Shown here piece by piece: positions 34,117 to 42,695 of a stretch of 64,000 nucleotides of DNA (position 1 is its first letter; each line of letters opens with the position of its first letter). The stretch comes from Salinibacillus aidingensis. Lineage in GTDB: Bacteria; Bacillota; Bacilli; Bacillales; Alkalibacillaceae. The position numbers and the translations under genes are program-made. Where the stretch lies: positions 1 to 64,000 of the forward strand of contig NZ_BAAADO010000002.1 in NCBI RefSeq assembly GCF_039522525.1, given 5' to 3'. Under the pieces are notes generated by a model, which saw only the letters and a program-made list of their open reading frames with translations, was not told where the DNA came from and did not search any database.

Positions 34117-35274
34117 TTAGAGTTCACGGGCCCCGTCTGCAATGGCAACAGCGTAAAAGGATGGCTCCAGGCCGGTTTTTTCCCGATATTTCCGGAACAC
34201 ATTCCTGATAAATTCCTCCTGCCTGGATGATTCCACCACGTTCACCATACAGCCGCCAAAGCCCGCACCCGTCATTCGGGCTCCAAGCGCTCCATATTCC
34301 CAGGCTGCTTCCACTAATGTGTCCAGCTCCGGACCTGTCACTTCATAGTCATCCCGCAAAGATTGATGAGATTCGTTCATTAACTGCCCAAAACGTCCAA
34401 GATCCCCGTTCACGAGAGCATGATGGGCATTAAGGGTGCGCTCATTTTCTGAAATCGCATGGCGGGCCCGCTTCCGGTCTGTTTCATCGGGAATCATCTG
34501 CTCACACTGCCGGAATTCATCAAGAGTCAGGTCACACAGATTCTGAACATTATACGCCTGCTGCAGCGCCTGTAACGCCCGTTCACATTCCTGCCTGCGC
34601 TCATTGTATTTTGAATCAGCCAGTCCCCTTTGTTTATTCGTATTTGCAATCATTAAGGTCAGTCCATCGAGTTTGATTGGACTATAAGAATACGCAAGGG
34701 TCTTGCAATTTAATAGTACGGCATGATCCTTTTTCCCAAAACCTATCGAAAATTGATCCATAATTCCGCAATGAACCCCGACAAATTGATTTTCTGCCTT
34801 TTGAGCCATTTTCACAAGCTCCAGCATATCCAGGTTAAAGTGAAATAGCTGATTGACCAGCACAGCTGTGGCAAGTTCAATGGATGCTGATGAGGATAGC
34901 CCAGCACCATTGGGGATATTTCCTTCAAACACAACCTCAAACCCTGAATTAAGTGTGTACCCAGCCTGCTGAAACTGTGCAATGACACCTTTGGGATAAT
35001 TCCCCCAGTCATCCTCGTCCCGGTAATATACATGTTCCAGGTCAAATTCGATCCGGTTCTGGTCGGGAAAATTAACCGAATACATTTGAACCCTTTGATC
35101 CGGACGCTTACGGACAGTTGCATAAGTCCCAATGTTTAAGGCACACGGAAATACATGGCCTCCATTGTAATCCGTATGCTCACCGATGACATTTACACGC
35201 CCGGGTGCAAAAAAACTGCGTGTGTCTTCCAGGCTCCCAAATAATCTCTGGAAAGCTGAATCTCGATTCTCCAT
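34117..35274 (-). CDS. galK: Galactokinase
   Basis: A 385-residue GHMP kinase. The family signature PGRVNVIGEHTDYNGG is near 25-40, the ATP loop GAGLSSSASIELA near 115-127, and the C-terminal glycine motif ARMTGAGFGGCMVNVV near 330-345. It makes galactose 1-phosphate for GalT. ATG 35274 fits the domain start and has GGGTGAGGAG upstream; the frame continues 22 codons further without support. The B. subtilis enzyme is 390 residues. Confidence 0.95.
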   Translation of the reverse strand: MENRDSAFQRLFGSLEDTRSFFAPGRVNVIGEHTDYNGGHVFPCALNIGTYATVRKRPDQRVQMYSVNFPDQNRIEFDLEHVYYRDEDDWGNYPKGVIAQFQQAGYTLNSGFEVVFEGNIPNGAGLSSSASIELATAVLVNQLFHFNLDMLELVKMAQKAENQFVGVHCGIMDQFSIGFGKKDHAVLLNCKTLAYSYSPIKLDGLTLMIANTNKQRGLADSKYNERRQECERALQALQQAYNVQNLCDLTLDEFRQCEQMIPDETDRKRARHAISENERTLNAHHALVNGDLGRFGQLMNESHQSLRDDYEVTGPELDTLVEAAWEYGALGARMTGAGFGGCMVNVVESSRQEEFIRNVFRKYREKTGLEPSFYAVAIADGAREL

Positions 35275-35343
35275 GCTCCTCACCCGCCTTTTTCCATAGT
35301 AATTAGACCTCCGTCCATGATTATGGGAGGCTGTCTCCATTTT

Positions 35344-36447
35344 TTACGAATCAATGCGTTCTTCTGTTTCTTTGTCAAAGAAGTGAGCCTTACTCATGTC
35401 AAAGGCAAGCTGAATCGTTTCTCCACCCTGAAGATCTGTACGGGAGTCCACGCGAGCCACAAATTCCTGCTCCCCCACCTTTGAATATAAAATCGTCTCA
35501 GAACCCATCAGCTCTGCCACTTCAATATTTGCAGATATGGCTGTTTCAGGAGACGCTTCCAGAAAGGCTGTATCATCATGGATATGCTCCGGACGAGTAC
35601 CCAGAATCACTTCTTTCCCCACAAGCTGTTTCTCTTTTAAAACGTCCAAGCGCTCTTGCGGAACTTTTATCTTTTTATCCTCCAACTGCAGAAATCCATC
35701 CTCTGTTAATGTACCTTCCAGAAAGTTCATGGCCGGCGATCCGATGAATCCGCCCACAAACATATTATTCGGCTTATCATAAACCTCTTTCGGAGAGCCC
35801 ACCTGCTGAATGACCCCATCCTTCATCACCACAAGTCTGGTTGCCATCGTCATGGCCTCCGTCTGATCATGGGTAACATAAATGGTCGTCGTCCTGAGGC
35901 GCTGATGCAGCTTCTGAATCTCCGCACGCATTTGGACCCGCAGCTTAGCATCCAGGTTCGACAAGGGCTCATCCATTAAAAACACCTTGGCATCACGGAC
36001 AATCGCACGACCTAAAGCCACACGCTGGCGCTGACCACCTGACAGAGCCTTAGGTTTCCGTTTTAAATAATCCTCAAGCCCCAGGATTTTGGCCGCTTCC
36101 TGGACACGCTCATCAATCTCTTTTTTATTAAACTTCCGCAGCTTTAATCCAAAAGCCATATTGTCATAAACATTCATATGGGGATAAAGGGCATAATTTT
36201 GAAACACCATCGCGATATCCCGGTCTTTCGGGGTCACATCATTCATGCGCTTATCATCAATATAAAGAACCCCATCGGTAATTTCCTCCAGACCCGCAAT
36301 CATACGAAGAGTGGTTGATTTTCCACAGCCTGACGGACCGACAAACACAATAAACTCCTTATCCTGAATATCCAAATTAAAATCCTTAACTGCCTCTACA
36401 TCTCCATCATAAACCTTATACACATGATCCAGTTTTACATCTGCCAT
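35344..36447 (-). CDS. Multiple-sugar ABC transporter ATPase (MsmX/UgpC-like)
   Basis: A 367-residue CUT1 ATPase. Walker A is GPSGCGKSTTLRM near 37-49, Q-loop VFQNYALYPHM, signature LSGGQRQRVALGRAIV, Walker B VFLMDEPLSNLDAK, and a C-terminal OB/TOBE regulatory domain (about 240-360). It is the first gene of the gal cluster and probably energises the MalEFG-type importer, which has no ATPase of its own. GAGGAGG lies seven bases before ATG 36447. Confidence 0.92.
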   Translation of the reverse strand: MADVKLDHVYKVYDGDVEAVKDFNLDIQDKEFIVFVGPSGCGKSTTLRMIAGLEEITDGVLYIDDKRMNDVTPKDRDIAMVFQNYALYPHMNVYDNMAFGLKLRKFNKKEIDERVQEAAKILGLEDYLKRKPKALSGGQRQRVALGRAIVRDAKVFLMDEPLSNLDAKLRVQMRAEIQKLHQRLRTTTIYVTHDQTEAMTMATRLVVMKDGVIQQVGSPKEVYDKPNNMFVGGFIGSPAMNFLEGTLTEDGFLQLEDKKIKVPQERLDVLKEKQLVGKEVILGTRPEHIHDDTAFLEASPETAISANIEVAELMGSETILYSKVGEQEFVARVDSRTDLQGGETIQLAFDMSKAHFFDKETEERIDS

Positions 36448-36466
36448 AGGTTAACCTCCTCAATTA

Positions 36467-36480
36467 TGTAAACGCTTTTT
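36467..36480 (-). promoter_or_regulatory. Partial cre-like site upstream of the MsmX-like gene
   Basis: The minus strand reads AAAAAGCGTTTACA. The right half CGTTTACA is perfect cre, but the left half lacks the TG. A nearby TGAAAAAGCG suggests a one-base offset half site. CcpA binding is possible but weaker than at 27489. Confidence 0.45.
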
Positions 36481-36826
36481 CATCTTATTATCAGTCTACT
36501 TAACTTCTTCAGGAAACGAAATAGACACTGTGCACAAAAATATCCGGCTTATTTGTGCAGGCTGCCTTGGCGGGGATTCTATTTAACAAAATTCCGGTAC
36601 AGGAGGAGAGTGATATAAGCATGAGATTAGGGCAGGGTGTGAATTTCAAAATTGAGGGTATAGGCGGCTCGTATGACAACAAAAATCCCTTTCCGGCCAT
36701 TTTATTAAATGATCAGAAAGGGATTACTCTTCGACCTTGTTTAATGTATCCATCAGAACCTTACTACCTCCATACTATCAATTTTTATTTATCATTGTTG
36801 ATCACCTCAATTTAATAGTAGATGGT
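36481..36826. other. Gap upstream of the gal cluster
   Basis: No well supported gene. One plus-strand frame has a ribosome-site-like GGAGGAGAG ten bases before an ATG at 36620 and would encode 64 residues (MRLGQGVNFKIEGIGGSYDN...). I recognise no family, and the second half looks random. Left as unassigned. Confidence 0.4.
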
Positions 36827-36874
36827 TTATAATCTTCTTGACTCAATTAAGCTTTCCATTTCATAAATATTCAT
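36827..36874 (-). CDS. Micro-ORF 1 (15 residues)
   Basis: ATG 36874 lies seven bases after AAAGGAG and encodes MNIYEMESLIESRRL followed by TAA. It shares IYE-x-E-x-LI-x-x-x-R with the next micro-ORF 36 bases upstream. The repetition of both peptide pattern and ribosome site argues that these are translated genes, not chance. I do not recognise the family, and a function cannot be given. Confidence 0.55.
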   Translation of the reverse strand: MNIYEMESLIESRRL

Positions 36875-36910
36875 TTCCATTCTCCTTTCTGTTTTAAATT
36901 TTTCCTAACG

Positions 36911-36967
36911 TTACTTGATCCGTTTTTCTCTGATCAGCCGTTCCAGTTCATAAATCGTATACTGCAT
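36911..36967 (-). CDS. Micro-ORF 2 (18 residues), paralogue of micro-ORF 1
   Basis: ATG 36967 lies six bases after GAGGTG and encodes MQYTIYELERLIREKRIK followed by TAA. Aligned with its neighbour: IYE(M/L)E(S/R)LI(E/R)(S/E)(R/K)R(L/I). It is an amphipathic, basic helix in appearance. A TATACT box lies about 30 bases upstream on the same strand. No known family comes to mind. Confidence 0.55.
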   Translation of the reverse strand: MQYTIYELERLIREKRIK

Positions 36968-37159
36968 GTTTCTCACCTCTTGTAACTTGATGAGTTCAGT
37001 ATACGTTCTCCCCGCCTTTTGCTTAACGGCAGGCAGCACGAAATTCATTCAGCCTGAAGACCGATATTGTTATGAGACCATTGTCCGGAGTTTGTCAGGA
37101 ATTTTACTGTTTCAGGCACTGGAGCGAGGGTAACGAAAAAAAGCCAAAAAAATACCGGA

Positions 37160-38056
37160 TTAAACATCCAGCATTTTTAAGGCTAAATAACAGACGATTG
37201 CTCCCTGAAAGGTTTTAATATCAATCTGTGTCCGGTCTATAAATTTATCAATTCGGTATTGAAGACTATTCCGATGCATGTACATTCGTTTTGCCGCTTC
37301 CGTTATATTTGAATTTGCTTCCAGATAAGTCTGTACCGTTCTTAACAGCTCCTGATCATCCTTTGCTTCTTTCAGGAGGAGGGCGGCTACTCGTTCTCTT
37401 TCTTCTCTGGCAAGCTTTGAAACCAGTAATGGAGGAAGAACATCTGCAAGTTCCGACACGTATTCCGTTGAGTGCTGAAACGCAAAATCTGCGGTCTGCT
37501 TCATCCATGTAAATGATTTCCGGACATCGGTTCCATCCATCTCCGGCAATCGTTCCCCAACAAACAAATGAATATTGACGGATAAATCACTCATCAATAG
37601 TTCTATCACATTGTGCAGATCAACTACGTCTTCTCTTCCACCTTCAAATTCTTCAACAATCACACCGGACTGCTGATCCAGCCACAGCAGAGAGACTTCA
37701 TGAGGAAAAATTCCTTTTAACCCTTCATCTATTAAGCTTGCGTCTATTTGTCCGGTATTCAGTCTGAAGAAAATAAACCGGAAAGGACGATCAGCCGGGG
37801 TACTTCCATTTCCCTCCCCGAGCAAAGTCTGACTCCAGAACCTTTCCTGCTCGGTTCGTTCCCGCTCTACTGCCTCAGCTCTTTTTAAAACAGAGGCTAA
37901 CAGGATCTCGTCATGATCGGTCAATTCCTCCTTGCTTATCCCAAATACCTGACCCTTCTCCCCTTCAAACCAGGTATATCCATCAACATTCAGCTCCATA
38001 TCCGGTCTCCACCTGATTAGCGACGGATACAACTCCTTCACCTTCTCCCAATTCAT
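37160..38056 (-). CDS. PucR/CdaR-family transcriptional regulator
   Basis: A 298-residue protein. The C-terminal PucR-type HTH is clear: LLRTVQTYLEANSNITEAAKRMYMHRNSLQYRIDKF (about 240-275, position guide). The N-terminal part, with KRAEAVERERTEQERFW, has no family I can name. Such regulators respond to small metabolites such as sugar acids, purines or polyols. ATG 38056 has GGGGGAGG six bases upstream. The ribosome site region directly abuts REP copy 5, which therefore lies in the 5' leader. Confidence 0.85.
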   Translation of the reverse strand: MNWEKVKELYPSLIRWRPDMELNVDGYTWFEGEKGQVFGISKEELTDHDEILLASVLKRAEAVERERTEQERFWSQTLLGEGNGSTPADRPFRFIFFRLNTGQIDASLIDEGLKGIFPHEVSLLWLDQQSGVIVEEFEGGREDVVDLHNVIELLMSDLSVNIHLFVGERLPEMDGTDVRKSFTWMKQTADFAFQHSTEYVSELADVLPPLLVSKLAREERERVAALLLKEAKDDQELLRTVQTYLEANSNITEAAKRMYMHRNSLQYRIDKFIDRTQIDIKTFQGAIVCYLALKMLDV

Positions 38057-38073
38057 ATAAATCCTCCCCCTTT

Positions 38074-38110
38074 TTCGGGACTGTCCCCACATGCTTTAAA
38101 GCGCTAAAGA
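38074..38110 (-). repeat. REP family 1, copy 5 (inverted)
   Basis: The reverse complement reads GCGCTTTAAAGC, ATGTGGGGACAGTCCCGAA. It lies just upstream of the PucR-type gene and is the only copy in opposite orientation. Confidence 0.82.
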
Positions 38111-38330
38111 ACTTCAAATGTGATGAAATTCAATATTCATTGATGCTTTCAAGGCTTTTTTTGAGTTTCTTAGAAGGAAACTTTCATGTTTGAACACGCA
38201 TACAAAGCAACGATCCTTTTTCACGAACTGTACGCCATGTACCGATCAATGATAAAATATAGAAAATAAACGTCACGAACTTAAATCCTGGTGTCTGATC
38301 TGTGTTTTCAATAGGAGGCCGCAAAACAAT

Positions 38331-40133
38331 ATGCTAAACGAAGCGACAAACGTATTAAATCAAACATTTGGGTACACCGAGTTCCGAACCGGACAAAAAG
38401 ATATTATTCAGCAAATGCTGGATCAGCAAAACACACTTGGCATTATGCCGACAGGCGGCGGTAAATCCCTGTGCTACCAGATTCCGGCCTTAGTTCTTTC
38501 GGGGACAGCTATCATTATATCCCCCCTGATTTCCCTTATGAAAGATCAGGTGGACGCCCTGCATGCCAATGGAATCTCGGCTACATTTATTAACAGCAGC
38601 CTGACTGTTCCGGAGATTGATCAACGTCTGGAGGACATCCAGGCCGGTATGTATGAAATGGTGTTTGTGGCCCCGGAACGATTTGAATCCCGCTTTTTCC
38701 TGCAGACGATTCAGGAGACGGAGATTTCCTTAATTGCCTTTGATGAGGCCCATTGTATTTCCCAGTGGGGACACGATTTCCGGCCCAGCTACCGGTCTAT
38801 TATTCCGGTCCTCAAAGAACTGAATCAGCGTGCACCTCTCCTTGCCCTGACAGCAACAGCAACAAAAGAGGTTGCCCGGGATATTACCGAATTACTCGAC
38901 ATCCCGCGTGAAAATGCCGTGTTTACAACCTTTGCAAGGGAAAATCTGTCTTTTCAGGTTATCAAAGGAGGCAATAAGCGGGATTTTATTCTTAATTATA
39001 TCAAAAGACGTCCCAATCAATCAGGCATTATTTATACTTCCACCCGAAAAGAAACCGATCAGCTCTATGAATTCCTCCGTAAGCAAAATTTTTCTGTCGC
39101 GAAATATCATGCAGGACTTTCAGAAGAGGAAAAGAAGGAAGCCCAGGAGCAGTTTATTCTTGATAACATTTCGATTATGGTAGCGACAAATGCTTTTGGT
39201 ATGGGCATTGATAAATCCAATGTGCGGTTTGTAATCCACTACAACATGCCCAGGAATATCGAATCCTATTATCAAGAGGCTGGAAGGGCTGGAAGAGACG
39301 GGGAGGATAGTGAATGCTATCTGATGTTTTCCCCGCAGGACGTTCAAATCCATAAATTTTTAATTGAGGAGAGCAATCTAAACGAGACGCAGCGGACACA
39401 GGAATACGCCCGCCTTCAGCAAATGGTGCAGTATTGCCATACTGAAAGCTGCCTGCAGTCCTATGTGCTAGAGTATTTCGATGATCCAAGTTCGTTCCAT
39501 CGATGCGAAAAATGCAGCAACTGCACCGATCAACGGGAGCAGGTCGACATGACGAAAGAAGCCCAGATGATCTTTTCCTGTATTAAACGAATGAACGAAA
39601 GATTCGGGGTTACCCTCGTTGCCCAGGTATTAAAAGGGTCCAAAAATAAACGAATGAGAGAGCTCGGCTTTCAGAACCTTTCTACATACGGGCTTATGAA
39701 AAATCGCCGGGAAAAGGAAATCGTGGAGCTGGTCAATTATTTACTGGCGGAAGGGTATTTAAAATTAACCGATGGAAAATATCCCGTTGTTCAGCTTACA
39801 CAAAATGTCCTACCTATCCTTAAAGGGGAAGCCAAGGTTTATAAGAAAATGACCATTGTTAAACAACAGCAGACGGAAGGTGATGAGGAGCTCTTTGAAA
39901 GATTACGAACTCTTCGGAAACAGCTGGCTGATGACGAAGGAGTTCCACCTTATGTCGTTTTTTCTGATGCAACCTTAAAGGAAATGACAATGTACTACCC
40001 GGAGGACCAAAACCGTTTGCTGGCGATTAAAGGGGTAGGACAGGCTAAGCTTGATAAATATGGAGAGATCTTTTTAGAAGCTATCCACTCCTATGTCTCG
40101 GAAAAGGATATGGATGCAGTAAGCAAATCGTAA
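38331..40133 (+). CDS. recQ: ATP-dependent DNA helicase RecQ
   Basis: A 600-residue RecQ. Walker A MPTGGGKSLC has Lys45, the DEAH box is in FDEAHCISQWGHDFRPSY, motif VI in YYQEAGRAGRDG, and the zinc-binding Cys set in CHTESCLQSYVLEYF and RCEKCSNC. An HRDC domain closes the protein (LRKQLADDEGVPPYVVFSDATL; LLAIKGVGQAKLDKYGE; position guides). It unwinds recombination intermediates at stalled forks. AGGAGG precedes ATG 38331. Confidence 0.95.
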   Translation: MLNEATNVLNQTFGYTEFRTGQKDIIQQMLDQQNTLGIMPTGGGKSLCYQIPALVLSGTAIIISPLISLMKDQVDALHANGISATFINSSLTVPEIDQRLEDIQAGMYEMVFVAPERFESRFFLQTIQETEISLIAFDEAHCISQWGHDFRPSYRSIIPVLKELNQRAPLLALTATATKEVARDITELLDIPRENAVFTTFARENLSFQVIKGGNKRDFILNYIKRRPNQSGIIYTSTRKETDQLYEFLRKQNFSVAKYHAGLSEEEKKEAQEQFILDNISIMVATNAFGMGIDKSNVRFVIHYNMPRNIESYYQEAGRAGRDGEDSECYLMFSPQDVQIHKFLIEESNLNETQRTQEYARLQQMVQYCHTESCLQSYVLEYFDDPSSFHRCEKCSNCTDQREQVDMTKEAQMIFSCIKRMNERFGVTLVAQVLKGSKNKRMRELGFQNLSTYGLMKNRREKEIVELVNYLLAEGYLKLTDGKYPVVQLTQNVLPILKGEAKVYKKMTIVKQQQTEGDEELFERLRTLRKQLADDEGVPPYVVFSDATLKEMTMYYPEDQNRLLAIKGVGQAKLDKYGEIFLEAIHSYVSEKDMDAVSKS

Positions 40134-40163
40134 ATAGAACTTGGTAAACAGGAGGAGAGGAAC

Positions 40164-40842
40164 ATGGAAAATGAAATCCGGATACGTCCACTGGAAAAAG
40201 ACGACATCCCTTTCATGCACAAATTGTATAACCAGAAAAGCATTATGGACTACTGGTTTTTGGAAGCTTATTACCCGCAGGACAGAATTACGAGTGGGTA
40301 TGAACAGATGAAGGAATCGGACAGGCATCGACGTTTTGTCATCTGCAAGGATGAAGAGAACATCGGGCTGACCGGTCTTTATGATATTGAGCCGATCCAT
40401 CGTAATACAAAATTCGGCATTATGATGGACCCTGCCTATCAGGGAAAGGGCTATGCAACAAAGGCTACGGAAATGATGGCAGACTATGCATTCCGTATCC
40501 TGAATTTACATAAAGTGAAACTTCCATCAGTGGGGGTTTTCTCCATCCCCCACTGATGGTTAGTTGAACTTATCAGGTTTTTACTGGCCGTTTATCCCCC
40601 ACTTAGTCTTGTTAGGTTACCCTCAAAACTTGAATTGGGGGTATTACGGCCAGTTAATACGTGATAAAGTCCATCTGGTCGTAGCCAAAGAAAATAAAAA
40701 GGCGATCCACATTTATGAAAAAATCGGCTTTCATATAGAAGGAGAGATGAAAGAGCATTTCTATTTGAACGGAAGCTACCATGATGCCTATATGATGGCG
40801 ATTTTTCAGGACGAATGGACTGGGAAAAGCTTGAATCAGTGA
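40164..40842 (+). pseudogene. SpeG-like GNAT acetyltransferase, interrupted by a palindromic element
   Basis: The first part (40164-40514) encodes MENEIRIRPLEKDDIPFMHK through MADYAFRILNLHK and resembles the start of spermidine N-acetyltransferase. The second part (from 40669) continues VHLVVAKENKKAIHIYEKIGF in another frame. Removing 40515-40668 restores LNLHK-VHLVVAKEN, which matches the SpeG pattern LNLYK-LYLIVDKEN. The inserted 154 nt are one base out of frame, so the enzyme should be inactive. GGAGGAGAGG precedes ATG 40164. The stop codon falls inside the second, damaged element (copy C). Confidence 0.88.
40515..40668 (+). mobile_element. Palindromic element copy B, inserted in the speG-like gene
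   Basis: A 154-nt element between ATAAA (40510-40514) and its own terminal ATAAA (40664-40668). Hairpin 1 is ATCAGTGGGGG with CCCCCACTGAT. Hairpin 2 runs from TTATCAGG to GTGATAA with the core ACTGGCCGT/ACGGCCAGT. The uninterrupted gene is predicted as TTACATAAAGTCCATC. Equally consistent readings are a five-base ATAAA target duplication or an IS200/IS605-style insertion 3' of ATAAA. Confidence 0.88.
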
Positions 40843-40963
40843 AGGCTTTCTATATCCCCCACTGATGGTTAGTTGAACTTTATCAGGAATTTACTGGCCG
40901 TTTATCCCCACTTAGTCTTGTTGGACTACCCTCAAGACCTGAAGTGGGGGTATGCGTGATAAA
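40835..40963 (+). mobile_element. Palindromic element copy C, partly deleted
   Basis: It retains ATCAGTG, CCCCCACTGATGG, TTATCAGGAATTTACTGG, CCCCACTTAGTCTTG and the GCGTGATAAAA end. It has lost GGGG of the first stem and the ACGGCCAGTTA arm of the second. It provides the TGA stop codon of the acetyltransferase remnant. Confidence 0.75.
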
Positions 40964-41042
40964 ACCTGCTACTTAGAGGGGATTATGTTTTGTTTCACTA
41001 AAGTCATCTATTGCTAAGTACATACCATAATATATGGTTGAA

Positions 41043-41270
41043 TTATTGATTATTCCTCACATCCTCACTGGATCTTTCATACTTTCCCGAATAAGCATTC
41101 TCATAAAAATCAACAATCCATTGGTTTTTATCAAGAATGAAATGACTGACTAACATGGCAAGAAAAAATGATATGGTCGGAAAGCTGGTTGTCAGTGTTC
41201 CTGCAACAACCCGGAATAAAAATACTGATAAAAATATAAGCGCAATGAAATAGACTAACCCTTTTTTCAT
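41043..41270 (-). CDS. Small membrane protein of unknown function
   Basis: 75 residues with two hydrophobic segments (about 5-23 and 30-47) and a hydrophilic tail ending SSEDVRNNQ. AGGGGAT precedes ATG 41270. I recognise no family. It sits 72 bases downstream of another small membrane protein on the same strand, probably as a two-gene unit. Confidence 0.6.
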   Translation of the reverse strand: MKKGLVYFIALIFLSVFLFRVVAGTLTTSFPTISFFLAMLVSHFILDKNQWIVDFYENAYSGKYERSSEDVRNNQ

Positions 41271-41341
41271 GAATATCCCCTCACATCACATTTATTATTT
41301 ATTAAATAAAAAGAACTCCTATTAAAAAACTACTAACTTTC

Positions 41342-41656
41342 TTAAAGATTAACCTCATTAGCGGATGAAAGGGGCCATAAAAGCATCAAAACTGAACAGG
41401 AAATCAGAAAAATACCGACTTTTTTCGGAAGTATTGCTTTTCCTTTCCCCTTATAAAATCCAGAAAATTGAAGTTTATTTCTATACAACACAAAAAGCAA
41501 AATAATAATTGCAAGCCCTGCTAACCAAGAGCCATTGGTGTTATTTAAACTTATCCCCATACTTGTATAAACAATCTTCAATAAACCTCCTATTGCAACA
41601 CCGAAGAATAAGAATATAGCCATTATACGCAATAATTCTAAAAATACTCTAATCAA
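41342..41656 (-). CDS. Membrane protein of unknown function
   Basis: About 104 residues with three hydrophobic segments (about 8-28, 45-60 and 82-98 of the protein) and a basic loop (YKGKGKAILPKKVG). TTG 41656 has GAGGTG six bases upstream; an in-frame GTG at 41665 is part of that ribosome site. No family recognised. It is probably co-transcribed with the following small membrane gene. Confidence 0.6.
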   Translation of the reverse strand: MIRVFLELLRIMAIFLFFGVAIGGLLKIVYTSMGISLNNTNGSWLAGLAIIILLFVLYRNKLQFSGFYKGKGKAILPKKVGIFLISCSVLMLLWPLSSANEVNL

Positions 41657-41841
41657 ATTCTTCACCTCATTATGAGTTTACAGAAAAACTTTTCTTTTAA
41701 TATCCTGCTTCGTTAACACAAAATCCTTTCCACTTAATTTTAACACAAAATTCTAACAACTTTTTGCAATAATTATGGGCCGACCTTTGTGATCCTGATT
41801 TTTTAAAATACCAAGAGTTAAATAAGAAACCCATTTAGAGC

Positions 41842-41889
41842 AAAAAAATAGCACCGCTTCTCCTGCTCAGCCACAGGAGAAGCGGCGCA
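41842..41889 (-). terminator. Terminator of nagA-nagB
   Basis: GCGCCGCTTCTCCTG pairs with CAGGAGAAGCGGTGC (one mismatch) and runs into T7 on the minus strand, 60 bases after nagB. Confidence 0.9.
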
Positions 41890-41948
41890 TTATCATTTTC
41901 GGAGTTATTCATGTTCGTTACAAATAATAGAAATGTCATACGCTGTCC

Positions 41949-42692
41949 TTAACTATGCACATGCTCCCGAATATGAACACATGCTTCTTCATCCGCAATA
42001 ATCGTAACCTGCGGGTGCTGTTTCAATACAGAGGCCGGGAAGTCTTCACTGATTTCCCCATTTATTAATCTGGCCAGTGCCTCTGCTTTTTTTGCACCTG
42101 ATACCAGTAATACGATTTCCTTACTTTCCATAATGGATTCAATGCCCATGGTGATGGCCTGCGTTGGAACATCCGCTTTTGATTCAAAAAATCTTGCATT
42201 CGCCTCGCGGGTGCTTTCATCTAAATCCACCACATGGGTCCTGCTTGAAAACGGAGTCCCTGGCTCGTTAAAACCGATATGGCCGTTTAACCCAAGTCCT
42301 AAAATTTGCACATCCACATCGCCGGCCTGCTTAATGGAAGCTTCATAATCCCGGCATTCCTGCTGAAGATCACCAGCTGCGCCATTAGGCAGATGCACAT
42401 TTTCGATGGAGAGATCTACATGCTTAAATAATTTTTCATTCATATAATAATGATAGCTGTTCGGATCCTTCCTCTCCAAACCGACATACTCATCCAGGTT
42501 AAACGTTGAAACATCCTTGAAGGAAACCGCTCCTTCCTGATATTTTTCAATCAGCTGCTTGTACAGGCCTTCAGGGGTTGACCCGGTTGCCAGTCCAAGA
42601 ACAGGCTTTTGGGCTGCCTGAATTTTATCTACAAGATACCCGCATGCTTTTTCACTCATCGTCTGATAATTCTTAACCCTAATTATATCCAT
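41949..42692 (-). CDS. nagB: Glucosamine-6-phosphate deaminase
   Basis: A 247-residue NagB that converts glucosamine 6-phosphate to fructose 6-phosphate and ammonia. Substrate loop LGLATGSTPEGLY near 33-45, catalytic Asp in FNLDEYVGL, and GLGLNGHIGFNEPGTPF carrying the active-site His are all present. Four bases after nagA, with GGAGAATGAGCG before ATG 42692. Length matches the short Gram-positive type without the allosteric C-terminus. Confidence 0.96.
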   Translation of the reverse strand: MDIIRVKNYQTMSEKACGYLVDKIQAAQKPVLGLATGSTPEGLYKQLIEKYQEGAVSFKDVSTFNLDEYVGLERKDPNSYHYYMNEKLFKHVDLSIENVHLPNGAAGDLQQECRDYEASIKQAGDVDVQILGLGLNGHIGFNEPGTPFSSRTHVVDLDESTREANARFFESKADVPTQAITMGIESIMESKEIVLLVSGAKKAEALARLINGEISEDFPASVLKQHPQVTIIADEEACVHIREHVHS

Positions 42693-42695
42693 CGC

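Noticed and set aside
40564..40842. Separate 92-residue gene after the acetyltransferase
   Set aside because: Its first 35 codons are the palindromic element and the rest is the C-terminal half of the interrupted acetyltransferase.
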